From assembly GCA_000349905.1 (NCBI GenBank), contig KB722759.1, forward strand, positions 109,225 through 173,224: 64,000 bases of DNA. The letters run 5' to 3'. The translations under genes and the position numbers were made by a program. How positions within the stretch are numbered: position 1 is the first letter of the stretch; each line of letters begins with the position of its first letter. A model generated the notes under the pieces. It was not told the origin of the DNA. It saw only the letters and a list, made by a program, of their open reading frames with translations, and did not search any database. Positions 13,321-24,288 of this stretch are shown here, in pieces. Source of the stretch: Volvariella volvacea V23. Its lineage: Eukaryota > Basidiomycota > Agaricomycetes > Agaricales > Pluteaceae.

Positions 13321-13747
13321 TCAACGCAGGCCGGGGTACTAAGGTTCACAGAGAACGACCCATGAACGGATACGAAGTGGTGGTGGTGGTAGGATGGACA
13401 AATATGAGTAGGACAGCAACATACCCAAATGACAGGACTTGAGAAAATTATCCAACCGAAGATGATCCACCCCCGTAAGGAAATGAATGTGTCCTTCCCG
13501 TCGGAGATAGTCACGCTGTAGGAAAGCGAAGAAGACAGTCAGCAAAGGCTTAGGTGTACAATGAAGGTAAGATACTGCGATTACCGGGCCAGTTATCCCC
13601 AAAACGTCTGCAACAGAAAAGAGGCGTGTTTCCGGGTGAGGAGCTTCGAATGGTACCAGAAGCAGTGGTGAAGAGGTCAGAAGTTACAATGATGCCATGT
13701 GGCGCCTTGACCATTATGTTTCGTGTGCCGATAGCGACCCATTTCAT
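13321..13747 (-). CDS. Small three-exon hypothetical protein with one hydrophobic segment
   Basis: A frame-consistent chain of exons 13747-13560, 13515-13425 and 13338-13321 encodes 98 aa. It starts MKWVAIGTRNIM and ends in a hydrophobic stretch GWIIFGWIIFSSPVIW followed by YPGLR and a TGA stop. All three junctions use GT/AG, and the lengths add to a multiple of three. I do not recognise the protein. Its stop lies about 70 bp upstream of the start of DUF6533-like copy 2 on the same strand, so it may be an independent short gene or a remnant of another membrane gene. Confidence 0.35.
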
Positions 13748-15326
13748 CAGCCCTGCGGAACCGATAGAGTCCTAGTGGACAGGACAGGTAATTTATTGAT
13801 TGGCAGTGCGTAACGGGATGAGGGTATCAACAGGTTCGAATAGTTGGGCATGAGAAAAAATTGACTCTATGACCGCCGGAGCCACTCACTGTGTGATGCA
13901 ACCCTGAGTGCTTCTCTTACCCCGGGGAGAGATAGGAGCTGAAGTACTTTGGAAAACGAAGCGTGTTTGTGCGCTATTCGTCCAAAGAATTGTGGCTATT
14001 GGAAGCTATCAGCACCGCAAAGTGTTATGATTGGCTAGTACCGGGAAGCGCATAGGTTGATGGCAGCCGCTCATATTGGCCGAGAGTGGGAAGCGTGTCC
14101 CTGATAACCTTTAACACTGCAAGCGCAGGAAATGAGCCAACAATGAATATAAGCAATGATGCTACAAAACACTCCGGCTGCAATGTTACGACATTGACTC
14201 CACTTGATCATTACAGTTATAAAAAAAGCCGGGCGGATGGATTATGCAGATGAAATCGCCTAAATTCTCTCGAAAGCGTGCGTACTAACATGTAGTACTA
14301 AGCAGTGGGAAGATAAGCGCCAGCATAAAAGGCTGGCACGCAAACAAAGCGTGTTTAAAAGTCCGCGCACTGACCACCCTCTTAAAGCTTACAGCCATTG
14401 TCAGCGCTCAAAAAACACGTCTGGCACGCCGAAGTGCTGAGGCCGGCTTTGTGCATCGCCTACAATCAGATTGGGATCTCAGCTAGACGGCTTCTCCAGT
14501 GGTTAGCGTACAGCCGTCCTTTTCTGCTACAAACATTCGGACAACTTGGTGCCCATATTTCCTACCAACCGCCAGCCTGCGTCCGGATGTGGTACAACAA
14601 ATGATTCTCGATTATTCTCGCAACTAAAGGGGCACTGTAATCCGGTCATTTCAGTAGATGCCAGTTGTATATTTTCCTCAACGGGCCGTCAGGCGTCAGC
14701 CTTTAAACACGTGCATTACATTTCAAATCTCTGGTTGTGGGTCTAAATAAAAGCAACACTAGCCCTCTCAGGGGCCAAATATGAGAAGAAACCTTGGGAT
14801 AGACTCTCTTGTCCTAATACTAAATAGGATTACGGGATTTGACACCAAGGAAGTCGCACAAAAGCACCCTCTCCGCACAATACCATATTCACAGGGGCTT
14901 AGCTCTGGGCCCATCTTATCTTGGAAACGGCTGAGTAGACGGCAATTTGGTGCTAATAGCTCTGCCTCAAGGCAATTGTAATCTTCAGGAAGTAACCAAA
15001 GCTGGACACCATTCTCGATTGGACAAACTCCAATATTGGTCAGCCCACGACGAGCCTCCAGGCCGTTTTGTACCGCCCACCTTACAAACCAAGCCATTCA
15101 ACTCCCACACCAGCCCATCCTCCCCAATTAAAAAGTAACCGTAAAATGGAAGGACAATGTGTATATCAAATTCCTATTATGCGTGCACAGTATTTATACC
15201 CCGAGGACAAAGAAGTCTTTCACAAACTCGAAAGCCACCTTTGTTACGGTCAATTCCCTCGATTTCCTTTGCTCGCCTTTGTTGACGACTCTTACGAATT
15301 GCATACGACGCCGCTTGTATTTTTTG
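13748..15326. other. Intergenic region left of the mating-type segment, no supported gene
   Basis: I scanned both strands for long frames and for short frames ending in a CaaX box. I found no convincing gene. A TGC-GTA-ACG-GGA-TGA string near 13807 has an in-frame stop just upstream. Confidence 0.4.
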
Positions 15327-15470
15327 ATGCAAATGCGCCCCAAATCAGCATCTGCACCTGGAGCATCACATGGCGGTGATGTCTCTGTAGCCCCGGGCTC
15401 GACATCGTTGGGCGCTGTACATGGTGAAAACTCGGATACCACTTCAAACGGCACATGTGTAATAGCATGA
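15327..15470 (+). CDS. Candidate mating pheromone precursor ending in CaaX (CVIA)
   Basis: An intronless 47-codon frame, MQMRPKSASAPG...SNGTCVIA-stop, ends in a perfect CaaX box. An alanine in the last position predicts farnesylation. Basidiomycete pheromone precursors are typically 35-80 aa, low in structure and end in such a box, CVIA being a common form. It lies 0.7 kb upstream of the STE3 receptor start on the same strand, the usual context. Against it: the N-terminus is not the common MD-F form, and no clear ER/EH processing pair lies 10-15 residues before the cysteine (HGEN is the nearest). The frame is open further upstream (to 15159), and an antisense frame overlaps it. It may be a degenerate or atypical precursor. 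Confidence 0.4.
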   Translation: MQMRPKSASAPGASHGGDVSVAPGSTSLGAVHGENSDTTSNGTCVIA

Positions 15471-16187
15471 CTGTATGAATCATTTGGTAAGTAATTCATG
15501 GAGTGCATCTCGGTTTGAGTCTGATTCTGAGTAATAACAGACGAGTGCTAACGACAAGCCTTGTGGCACGACTACAATGACTGGCTCATGCTCTCACAAT
15601 GCTCTCAGACATGACTACTCTTTCTTTACGTCTATTTTGGCTTTTTTTTTCACGTCTTTGTGTGGTATAGCGTGTCCTGTTCATATGGGTACACTAATGT
15701 ATTAGATGCCCCATAGATTCGGATACAGAGATACAGAACAAACTACACAGATACCATTCTGATCTCTAGCTATTGTTCCCAGTCAGGGTGATAAATGATT
15801 ACTCATCTCTCAGCTCGTTCATTGTGGTATTCGCCATCATTACCCAGATCATGGCAGCCTCGCTTTGCCACTCGCACCCGCCACAGACAAAGCGAGCCAA
15901 ATACCCCCAACTCCCGACAAATACGCGCCTCATTGTCGCAGGGTCAGATCACACCAAATGCAATCGTGCCCACCACGTCGCGCGTCGCGCGACACGCGCC
16001 ATCATGCATCATTTATCACAATGGCCGCTTTGAATTTTCGTCTCTTAAAGAGCAGAAAAGGATATAACTATGGGCGGGAAGAATCGGCACAATCCTCATT
16101 CTCATTTTCGTTCTCCCAACTCTCTTCGTGCTCGCACACCCCAGAGCAGGTCATCAGTCGCGTGCGCTACGTCCAGGGATAGTGACC

Positions 16188-17993
16188 ATGCCACCTAATG
16201 GCGACCCTACATATCCTCTCTATCCAATTCTCGCGTTCTTTGGTTTCGTTTTGAGCTTGATACCCCTCCCGTGGCACGTCCAGGCATGGAACTCTGGCAC
16301 ATGCGCCTTTATGCTCTGGACAGGCACAATATGTCTTGCCTATTTCATCAACTCGTTGGTGTGGAGGGGGAGCGTGGAGAATGTCGCTCCTGTGTGGTGT
16401 GATATCTGTACGTCTTATGATCTGTATCCGCTTTAGTGCTGACTTGTGCATGTTTGACATGTAGCGACGAAGCTTACGATTGGAGTCAGCGTTGGGATTC
16501 CGGCTGCGATTCTTTGTATCAGTCGGAGGATGTACAAGATTACGACGCTTCAAGCGGCTTTTTTAACGCGTCAGGACGTAAGCAGCGCTCCCTCTGTCTC
16601 TCTTCTTGAAGCACATCTTAATCTATATCCCCCATAACAGAAACGGCGCATGGTCCTGGTTGACCTCTGCATCGCACTCGGCCTCCCCATCCTCATCATG
16701 GCCCTTCGTAAGTCTCCACCACCCCCAGCGTCCACTAACCCGCACCATAAGAACAGACATCATCGTCCAATCCCACCGATTCGACATCCTCGAAGACATC
16801 GGCTGCCACGCCGTCATCTACAACACCCCGCCAGCCTACCCGCTCATCCTCCTCTGGCCCCTCCTGCTCGGTACCCTCTCCTCCGTCTACTCCGCGCTCA
16901 CCCTACGCGCCTTCTGGCTGCACAAGTCCCTCCTCCGCCAGCACCTCCGCCCCTCCCCCTCCTCTACCATCAACACCTCGCCGTCTCTCACCCTCTCCCG
17001 CTACCGCCGCCTCATCCTCCTTTCCCTCCTCGACATCACGTTCACCCTCCCGCTCTCGATCTACACCCTCTACATCTCCAACAAAGGCGTCTCTCTCTCG
17101 CCTTACACCTCCTGGCGCTCTGTCCACCACGACTTCTCGCACGTCGGGCAGTACAGCGCCGAGATATGGAGAGCGGATGAGGCGCGGGAGAGGGCGGTGG
17201 AGATGACGCGGTGGCTGCCGGTGTTTTGCGCGCTGCTGTTTTGGGGCGTTGTCGGGACGGCGCGGGAGGCAAGGGAGAGGTACGGGCGTGTGTGGAGGAG
17301 CGCGGTGAGGAGGTGGGTTCGCGGAGCTCGGGAAGGGGAAGTGGAGGGGGAGGGTAGAGCGCCTGCGTGAGTGTGCTATAGTGAAGTGCTGCTGCTGCCG
17401 CTCTGTGCTGATTTTTGTGTGGTTTTAGGTGGGTGAGGCCGTTGAGGGCTGATCCGAATGCGACCATTGGCGCGCTGCTCCCCGTCCATGTCCATCGCGA
17501 CCGCGACTACGACGTGCCACATCAAGCGCGTGCGTGGGCGGAGACGTCTGTCTCCTCTACGGTCCACACGCCCAGTCACACAAAGAACTCGCCGAGCCAC
17601 TCCAGCACTAGTTCCAGCACCAGCACCACAGTCGCTGGTCCCCCATTCCCTTCGCACGGATCAGTTTCTCGGGCATCGTACGCGTCAAAAGCGTCGTCCA
17701 TCAGATCGTTCTATACCGCTCCGTCGACTCCAATCCGTCCAACACCGTCTAGGGAGCGTAGGGAACTCAATAATAATGATACTAGCGCGACTCGGACTGG
17801 CAGTGGTAGTCATCAAGCTTCATCTGTGCGTGGTGCTGATATTGCAAGCGACATTTCTGCGCCATCGCCATGTTACGGTCATTCAAGTCTAATTTCAAGT
17901 TCGAGACTCTGTTACTCATCCCCTCGGCGAGCCGGCAGAGAGTGTTACTGTAGATGTAGTGATCTTCAGTCTACGACTGGCGATCAGCTGTAG
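16188..17993 (+). CDS. STE3: STE3-type mating pheromone receptor (GPCR)
   Basis: This is a seven-transmembrane class D GPCR that binds lipopeptide pheromone and signals through a G protein and MAP kinases in B-regulated mating. Five exons (16188-16407, 16465-16577, 16641-16707, 16757-17366, 17429-17993) give 524 aa. The start MPPNGDPTYPLYPILAFFGF leads directly into helix 1 and the family motif LIPLPWHVQAWNSG. WCDISTKL-TIGVSVGIPAAIL (helix 3 region, across intron 1), RRMVLVDLCIALGLPIL, and HRFDILEDIGCHAVIYNTP are hallmark STE3 segments. Helices 5-7 follow (LLWPLLLGTLSSVYSALTLR, LILLSLLDITFTLPLSIYTL, WLPVFCALLFWGVVGTA). The cytoplasmic tail is long and Ser/Thr/Pro-rich (from about residue 340). 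No breaks. It is convergent with the RG-rich gene, 365 bp away. It could be a mating-specific or a non-mating STE3-like receptor; the nearby pheromone gene favours the former. Confidence 0.95.
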
Positions 17994-18357
17994 CCTGAGC
18001 TACCCCGTTCCTCTTCGTCTATATAAATCAATAAGTGATTCTAGTGAAAGTAGCCGTAGATCGACGGGATGGCTTTAATTTAGGCAGTCGATTATCGGCA
18101 CGGTGCCTGATCTGCAGTGGTTTATTATGTCTGCACTTGTACAATAGTTCGATTCGCGCCTAGATGGCTCCGGGTCGTGTACTATTTATTAGTTAAACCT
18201 CGTCTTCTCGTGATGGTAGTTCCTTATCGAAGCGCTTCTACCCTGATCCAGCTTCCGTGCACTGGAACCGCACCCTCCAAGCCAACCGTTGTTCATCTGA
18301 ATTTTGCATATTTCGAGGGTGCTGGTACGCTATGGCGCGATGTTGACGGCGTAACGA

Positions 18358-19252
18358 TCATCCCAGCAGATCATCTAGGAAGTCTTCCATCTTTTCCTTC
18401 GAACTCTTCCGTTGGAGTGTGGCGTCTTCTCCCGGGATGGGTGGCGCTTCTTGAATTGTGGCTGTTGCCAGCAGCAGTTCAGCGCATATATCCAGATGCA
18501 GATTAGGATCTCACCACTCTTGTTGGATGATTTCTGCGGTATCGCTGGCTTCGTTTTGAGATTGTCGACTTTGGTCTTGAACCGTGCCTTCAAGTCTGCA
18601 GAAGGCATGAGACCAGCTCCAGCGCCAAGCGACCGCACACACCTCGGGTCGCATCTGCAGCAGCCTTCTCCCGGCTCAACACCTCCAGCTCCTCATCCCA
18701 CTCAATCTGGGTCACCCTGCCTTTCTGCGCCCGCAGTACCTCGTTTCGTCGATTTGATGACGAGCCCGGCAGGATGTGATCTAGGGTGTGATCGATATCG
18801 TCATCGTCAATGTCCTCCTTCTTGGGTGCGGCGACGTCGAGTGATGGGCTGGGCCCTTCAGAGATGCGCTGGCGCTCGAGAAAGTTGGACAAATCGACTT
18901 CCGGCTCGACTACGGGCTCGCCTGTCGGGCGATGAGTGGGCTGTGTGCACCCAGGATGGGTTCAGCTGGACGCACCGTCTGAGCCCAGCTCCGGCTCCGG
19001 CTCAACGTAGCGATCGGCATTGCTCGTGAGCTGTCTCCGCGAGTACCTTTTCCGCTGCACCGCCAGCTCCTCCTCGTCCAGCTCCTCCTCCTGCTCGTGC
19101 TCCAGAACCAAGCGCTGCGAAAACTCGGCCGGACGCCCCCTCCCGCGCCCGCGCCCCTGTGCCCTGAGATACTTGCCCAGCCCGCCCCTCGACCGGCCTC
19201 TGCCCCTCCCGCGACCCCTGCTCGGCCCAGATTCCGCCTGCGAGTCCAACAT
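18358..19252 (-). CDS. RG-rich, acidic nuclear-type protein, unrecognised
   Basis: Four exons are joined on the minus strand. The start MLDSQAESGPSRGRG at 19252 is preferred over 19324 because the divergent ABC-F gene begins nearby. The N-terminal third is repeated RG (GRGRGRGRSRGG, GRGRGRGRPAEF). Then come an acidic coiled-coil-like part (EHEQEEELDEEELAVQRKRY), EVDLSNFLERQR, KKEDIDDDDIDHTLDHIL, and EWDEELEVLSREKAAAD. An intron near 18643-18600 leads to DLKARFKTKVDNLKTKP. The last exon ends KEKMEDFLDDLLG-stop. RG repeats suggest RNA binding and arginine methylation, but that is inference; I cannot name the family. It shares a short divergent promoter (158 bp between start codons) with the New1-type ATPase. 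Confidence 0.7.
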
Positions 19253-19410
19253 CGAACGTGGAAAGAGAAACACCGTGTTTGGATCTCCCGGCGTTGCACA
19301 ACACCCGATGAGATATGACGTCACCCCGCCCGATCAGCTCAGCCACGTGGGCAGCGCATTTTTCGATTGCAATCTGCCTGCCATTCTTGGCCATTCCATC
19401 CTCCATCCCA

Positions 19411-22400
19411 ATGTCCCCGACTTCTGTCGACGCCGCCGCCACACCCGACTCTCCGTTCGCGCCCTTCATCGACGCGCTGAGGACGGCGCCGACGGCACCA
19501 GGTGCGTGCGCCAGGCTCGCAGGCGGCCAGGGCTGCGTGTGGACTGACCCCTTTTTCAGAGGCCAAGGGTGCTGCTGATAGACTCGCCCGCGAGGTATCC
19601 AAGCTCGGATTCCAATCGCTAAAGTGACTACCCCCTCGCTGCTCCCTTGCTCGCTCTGTCTGACCCATGCCAGCCAATATCAGGTCTTCAAGACCCTCCA
19701 TGAATTCGCTACGAACAAAAAGTCCGGGTACGAGCGCGAGTCCGCCGCGATAGGCTTTACGTCGCTGGCGAGCATCCTCGGGCCTCCGATCGTGCCTCTT
19801 CTTCTGCCCTCGCTGCCGCTGCTGTTTGAGCTGTACATGGATAAGGGGGAGGTGGTCAAGGTAGCCGCTACGGCCGCAGTCAAGGCCATCATCAAAGCCT
19901 GTCCGCCGGAATCGACGCGCATCGTCTTCAGGATTCTGGAATCGGTGCTGGAGACGGGCAAGTGGAAGACCAAGGTCGGGGTGCTCGATGCGTTCAAGCT
20001 GTTTGTGCCTATAGCGCCTGAGCAAGTCGCGGCCGAGCTGGGCGCGACGATTCCAAAGGTGGAAGCTGCTATGCATGATACCAAGCAGGACGTGAGTGTT
20101 TCGTGGCATTGTAACGCCCTTCGCTGAGGATGAGATAGGTATCGAGCGCTGCTATCAAAGCCGCCACATCACTATGCACCACCCTCGCCAACCCCGACCT
20201 CGCCCCACACATCCCCGCGCTCGTCAAGTGCATGTCCAACCCCGACTCCGTCCCAGCATGCATCAAAGCCCTCTCCTCGACCACCTTTGTCGCCGAAGTC
20301 ACCGCACCGGCGCTCGCCGTCCTCGTCCCCCTCCTCCTCCGCGCGCTGAACAACCGCAGCATGGAGGTCCAGCGCCGCACAGTCGTGGTCATCGAGAACC
20401 TCGTCAAGCTGGTCAGAAACCCCGTCATCGCCGCCACGTACCTCAGCCCGCTCGTAGACGGCGTGAAGAGGATCGCAGAGGGCGCTGCATTCCCAGAGGT
20501 ACGCATCTGCCACACACTAGCCTAGTCCAAATGAATGCTAAAGCGCCGCTGCACCGCCCAGGTCCGAGCGTTCGCCGAATCCTCCCTCCAGACGCTCCTC
20601 AAATCGGGCGCCAACGCGGACGGCCCGCCGCCCTCGCACCGCAACATCGCGCAGGAAAAGCAAGAGGTCCTGTCCACGCTGCGCACTCTGCTCCCCAAGC
20701 CGCTCGCTGAGGCATCTGCCCAGCTGGATCTGCTGGACGCGTCGCTGGACTTCCAGGCGGATCTCGTGACGGACTTTGTGTATGAGCGGAGGTTTGGAGG
20801 TGGGGAGAAGGAGAGGGCGGCGTGGAGGAGGTGTATTGGGGTTTACATGGCCCCATGGGTCGACGGAGGCGCGGAGGAGGCGGATGGGTTTGCGGAGAGC
20901 GTGAGGGCGCATTATGAGACGATCGACAAGGTGTGTTGTGCTATTCATTTCTCTGACCCGAAAAGCCGACGTGGAGGACTGATTGCGATTTAATTTGCGC
21001 CCCATGGACAGATGAAGCACGCCTCCCTGACCTCGTCATCGGCAGAAGGCGAGCAGCTCCTCTGCGACACGCTCTTCTCCCTGGCGTACGGCGCGCTCCT
21101 CCTCCTCTCGCACACCACGCTGAGGCTCGTCCGTGGGAGGCGGTACGGTATCCTCGGCGCGAATGGATCCGGCAAGTCGACGCTGCTGAGACAGCTAAGA
21201 GATGGCAAGGTGGAGAATTTCCCGCCGAGGGAGGAGGTCAAGTGCGTGATGGTCGAGCACAGTCTGCAGGGCGAGGATGCGTCGTTGGCCGTGCTGGATT
21301 TCATCGCTGCGGGTAAGTCCCCACCCGGTCTGTTCTGATTGGTGGGGTGGTTTGCTCAAATGCGTGTCCTTTTTTTCGCGTTTGGTGGGGGTAGATAAGG
21401 CGCTTGTGGGCGTGTCGAGGGAGAAGATTAGGGACTCGTTAACCGCAGTCGGGTTTGATGAGGAGAGGCAGAGGGATATTGTCGGTGGGCTGTCTGGTGG
21501 GTGGAAGATGAAGCTGGAGCTTGCGAGGGCGATGTTGTATAATGCGGATTTGTTGCTTTTGGATGAGGTCTGTGGTTGTTCCTTCCTTGTTCCGATTTCG
21601 TTAGATGTAGTGCTAACGTGGTGAACACCAACGCTTGTGTGTAGCCGACTAACCATGTGAGTGGTTGACCTGTACGCTGTCCTGGAGTGCTTGGGTTCTT
21701 ATGCCTGCGTGTAGCTTGATAAGGATTCGGTGAGGTGGCTTGAGGAGTGGTTGTTGTCGCATAAGAATATTACTTGCTTAATCGTCAGTCACGATTCTGG
21801 GTAAGTTAACCTAAAACCTCTATCAGTTCGCCGCTGATGACGCTGTCAATGATAGATTCCTAGATAATGTTACAACAGATATCATCCACTACGAGAACAA
21901 AAAGGTGCTCTCCGTCTCCCACTCCCTTCCTTCCTCCTCTCATCACAACCTGTCCTTAATCCTTACCTTCACCCCCTCCCATTAGCTTGTCTACTACCCC
22001 GGCAACCTCTCCACCTTTGTCACCTCCCACCCCGAAGCAAAATCATACTACACCCTCGCCGCCACATCCGTCAAGTTCTCTTTCCCCACGCCCGGGAATC
22101 TGATGGGCGTGAGGAGCAACACGCGGGCAATTTTGAAGCTGAACAATTGCACGTTTACCTATCCGGGGAGAGAGAAGCCGAGTTTGTGGAATGTGAGCTG
22201 TGCGTTGTCGTTGTCGAGGTGAGAGGCTTTTTCTCCCCGTTTTATGAGGTGGAAGGTGTGATCGGTGAACTGACTGGTTTTGTTTTGGTGAATGGGTAGT
22301 CGGGTGGGTGTTGTAGGGCCTAATGGAGCTGGCAAGTCGACTTTGATCAAGTTGTTGACGGTGGGTATTTCTTTCTTTCTTTCATTGTTGGTCTTGACGC

Positions 22401-23795
22401 TCGGTTGTGTCGCTTGGTAGGGCGAGACGTCTCCACAAGAAGGAACGGTGTACAAGCATCCTAATTTGCGAGTTGGATATGTTTCGCAGCATGCCACCCA
22501 TCACATTGGTACGTTATCCTGCCCTCAGATGCCTTGTCATTCATATGCATATTTTCGTGTTTGTAGAGCGACACCTTGAGAAGACGCCGATACAATACAT
22601 CCAGTGGCGATTCCAGGACGGACACGATCGTAAGTAATTGTCTATTGTACGAGATGGAAGACTGACTTGGTGATTCTGCATTGGTATAGGTGAATTGCTC
22701 GAGAAGTCTACACGTGTGATGACGGCAGAGGAAAAGGCGTTGCTAGAAAAAGACTGGGTTGGTCGAGATGGCTCGAAGCGAAAGCTCGAGGTACGCATCT
22801 CACACCCCATCCATTCACCTCCATATTCTAACCCTATTTCCCCCCTCACAGCTCATAATGGGTCGCCAAAAGCTCAAAAAGACCTACCAGTACGAAATCA
22901 AATGGCGCGGCCTCGACCACAAATACAACACCTGGGTGCCCCGAGACGACCTCATCAACAAGGGGTTCACCAAGCTCGTCCAGCAGTTTGACGATCTCGA
23001 GAGCTCGAGGGACGGTGCGGGGAGCAGGGACACGAATGCGAACCTGGTGAGGAAGCATCTGGAAGATATCGGGCTGGATGGGGATATTGCGCAGTATAAC
23101 GAGATTTCGGGTTTGTCGGGCGGTCAGAAGATCAAATTGGTTATTGCGGCTTGTTTGTGGAATAACCCTCAGGTGAGGGGTCGTTTTGTTTGGAAGAATG
23201 GAACGAGGGCTGACATATGTTGTAGATTTGTGTATTGGATGAGCCGAGTAATTTCCTTGACCGTGAGGCTCTCGGTGGATTGGCGGTTGCCATTCGAGAT
23301 TGGGCAGGAGCTGTTGTTATCATCTCACATAACCACGAATTCGTCTCTGCACTCTGTTCGTGTTTTCCATTTCGCATTCGTTTATTCTCAGCTTGTTGAC
23401 GACGCCTTGCAGGCCCGGAGATATGGAACATTGAAAATGGAAGAATGACCCACAAAGGCAAAACGGCGGTCGTCGAAGACGCATTCTTGGACTCTAAACT
23501 CCGCAGCGGTGCCAACACTCCCAACATACGATCCCGATTGCACACACCGATTGCGTCTGGAAACCCTACCCCAGCTGGATCTGGTGCCGAAGACGCCGGT
23601 TCTAGCAACGCCGCCGCTGCAGGTGGTGCTGCAGCCGCGGGTGCAGATGGACAAGCAGCGCCGGTGGTGAAGAAAAAGAAGAAGTTGACTAGGAATCAGC
23701 TTAAAGCTAAAGAGGAGAGGAGAAGACAGAGAAAGTTGGCGTGGTTGACGCATGGAGGACCGAAGCCGGAGGATACAGATAGCGATTTAGATTAG
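19411..23795 (+). CDS. ABC-F ATPase with chromodomain, New1/Elf1 (eEF3-like) type
   Basis: New1/Elf1 proteins are cytosolic eEF3 relatives that act on translating ribosomes, chiefly in elongation and termination. The start is MSPTSVDAAATPDSPF at 19411 (an in-frame ATG at 19315 is possible). HEAT-repeat exons (19680-20510) and a four-helix part (20562-20930) precede the first ABC domain. That domain has Walker A GANGSGKST (about 21160), LSGGWKMKLELARAM (about 21490) and Walker B LLLLDEPTNHLD, spread over three exons. The second ABC domain has Walker A GPNGAGKST (about 22320), a chromodomain-like insert YEIKWRGLDHKYNTWVPRDDL (about 22890-22960), LSGGQKIKLVIAA (about 23115) and VLDEPSNFLDREA (about 23230). 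The tail KKKKKLTRNQLKAKEERRR...EDTDSD is closer to New1 than to the lysine-rich eEF3 end. About 14 introns. A 12-nt micro-exon at 21645-21656 encodes PTNH. Confidence 0.9.
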
Positions 23796-24288
23796 GAGGT
23801 GTGTGGTGTGTTGGATGATACCTACATAGACGTGATTTCTTAGACCTAGTGTACTCGTGCTCTTGGAATGGGCGTAGGATACCAGCAATTGCATGTCCTG
23901 AAATTCGACGGGTGCGGTTATGTCGATGACTTGATTGATCACCGTGATCCAAGGCTGGTGGCAACAGCGAGGCAAATGGAAAAGAAGCAATCTTATTGTC
24001 GTACATTGCAGGAGAAATGGAAGAGCACGACGATCCGTGGCTGTGAGGCCACGCTAAAATGCGAAAACGATGCTTGTACTCCAGCTGCGTGGTGGGCCGT
24101 GGCAACGCGTTTTCGCTCGGCGTTGTTCATAGTTTGCCCGGGTTTGTACTTTTTTTATTGTCATTGGACGATGACCGAGTTTGGGCAATGGGCAAGACGA
24201 ATCGGAACGCCGTTGAGGCTCCGGATCTGGTTTGCAATCGCCTCGAGGCCACTCAAACAAGGCATGGCGATGACAGAACATTTGCGTT

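Noticed and set aside
13801..13822. Mini frame ending Cys-Val-Thr-Gly
   Set aside because: An in-frame stop lies a few codons upstream and Gly is not a usual last CaaX residue.
15194..15508. 104-codon minus-strand frame opposite the CVIA candidate
   Set aside because: No recognisable motif. It remains the main alternative reading of this spot but cannot be supported as a gene.
16623..17180. Long alternative frames over the STE3 gene (both strands)
   Set aside because: GC-rich coding DNA opens other frames; the receptor frame carries all family motifs.
20096..20710. 204-codon plus frame and antisense frames over the ABC-F gene
   Set aside because: Arg/Pro-rich shadow of the HEAT-repeat exons.
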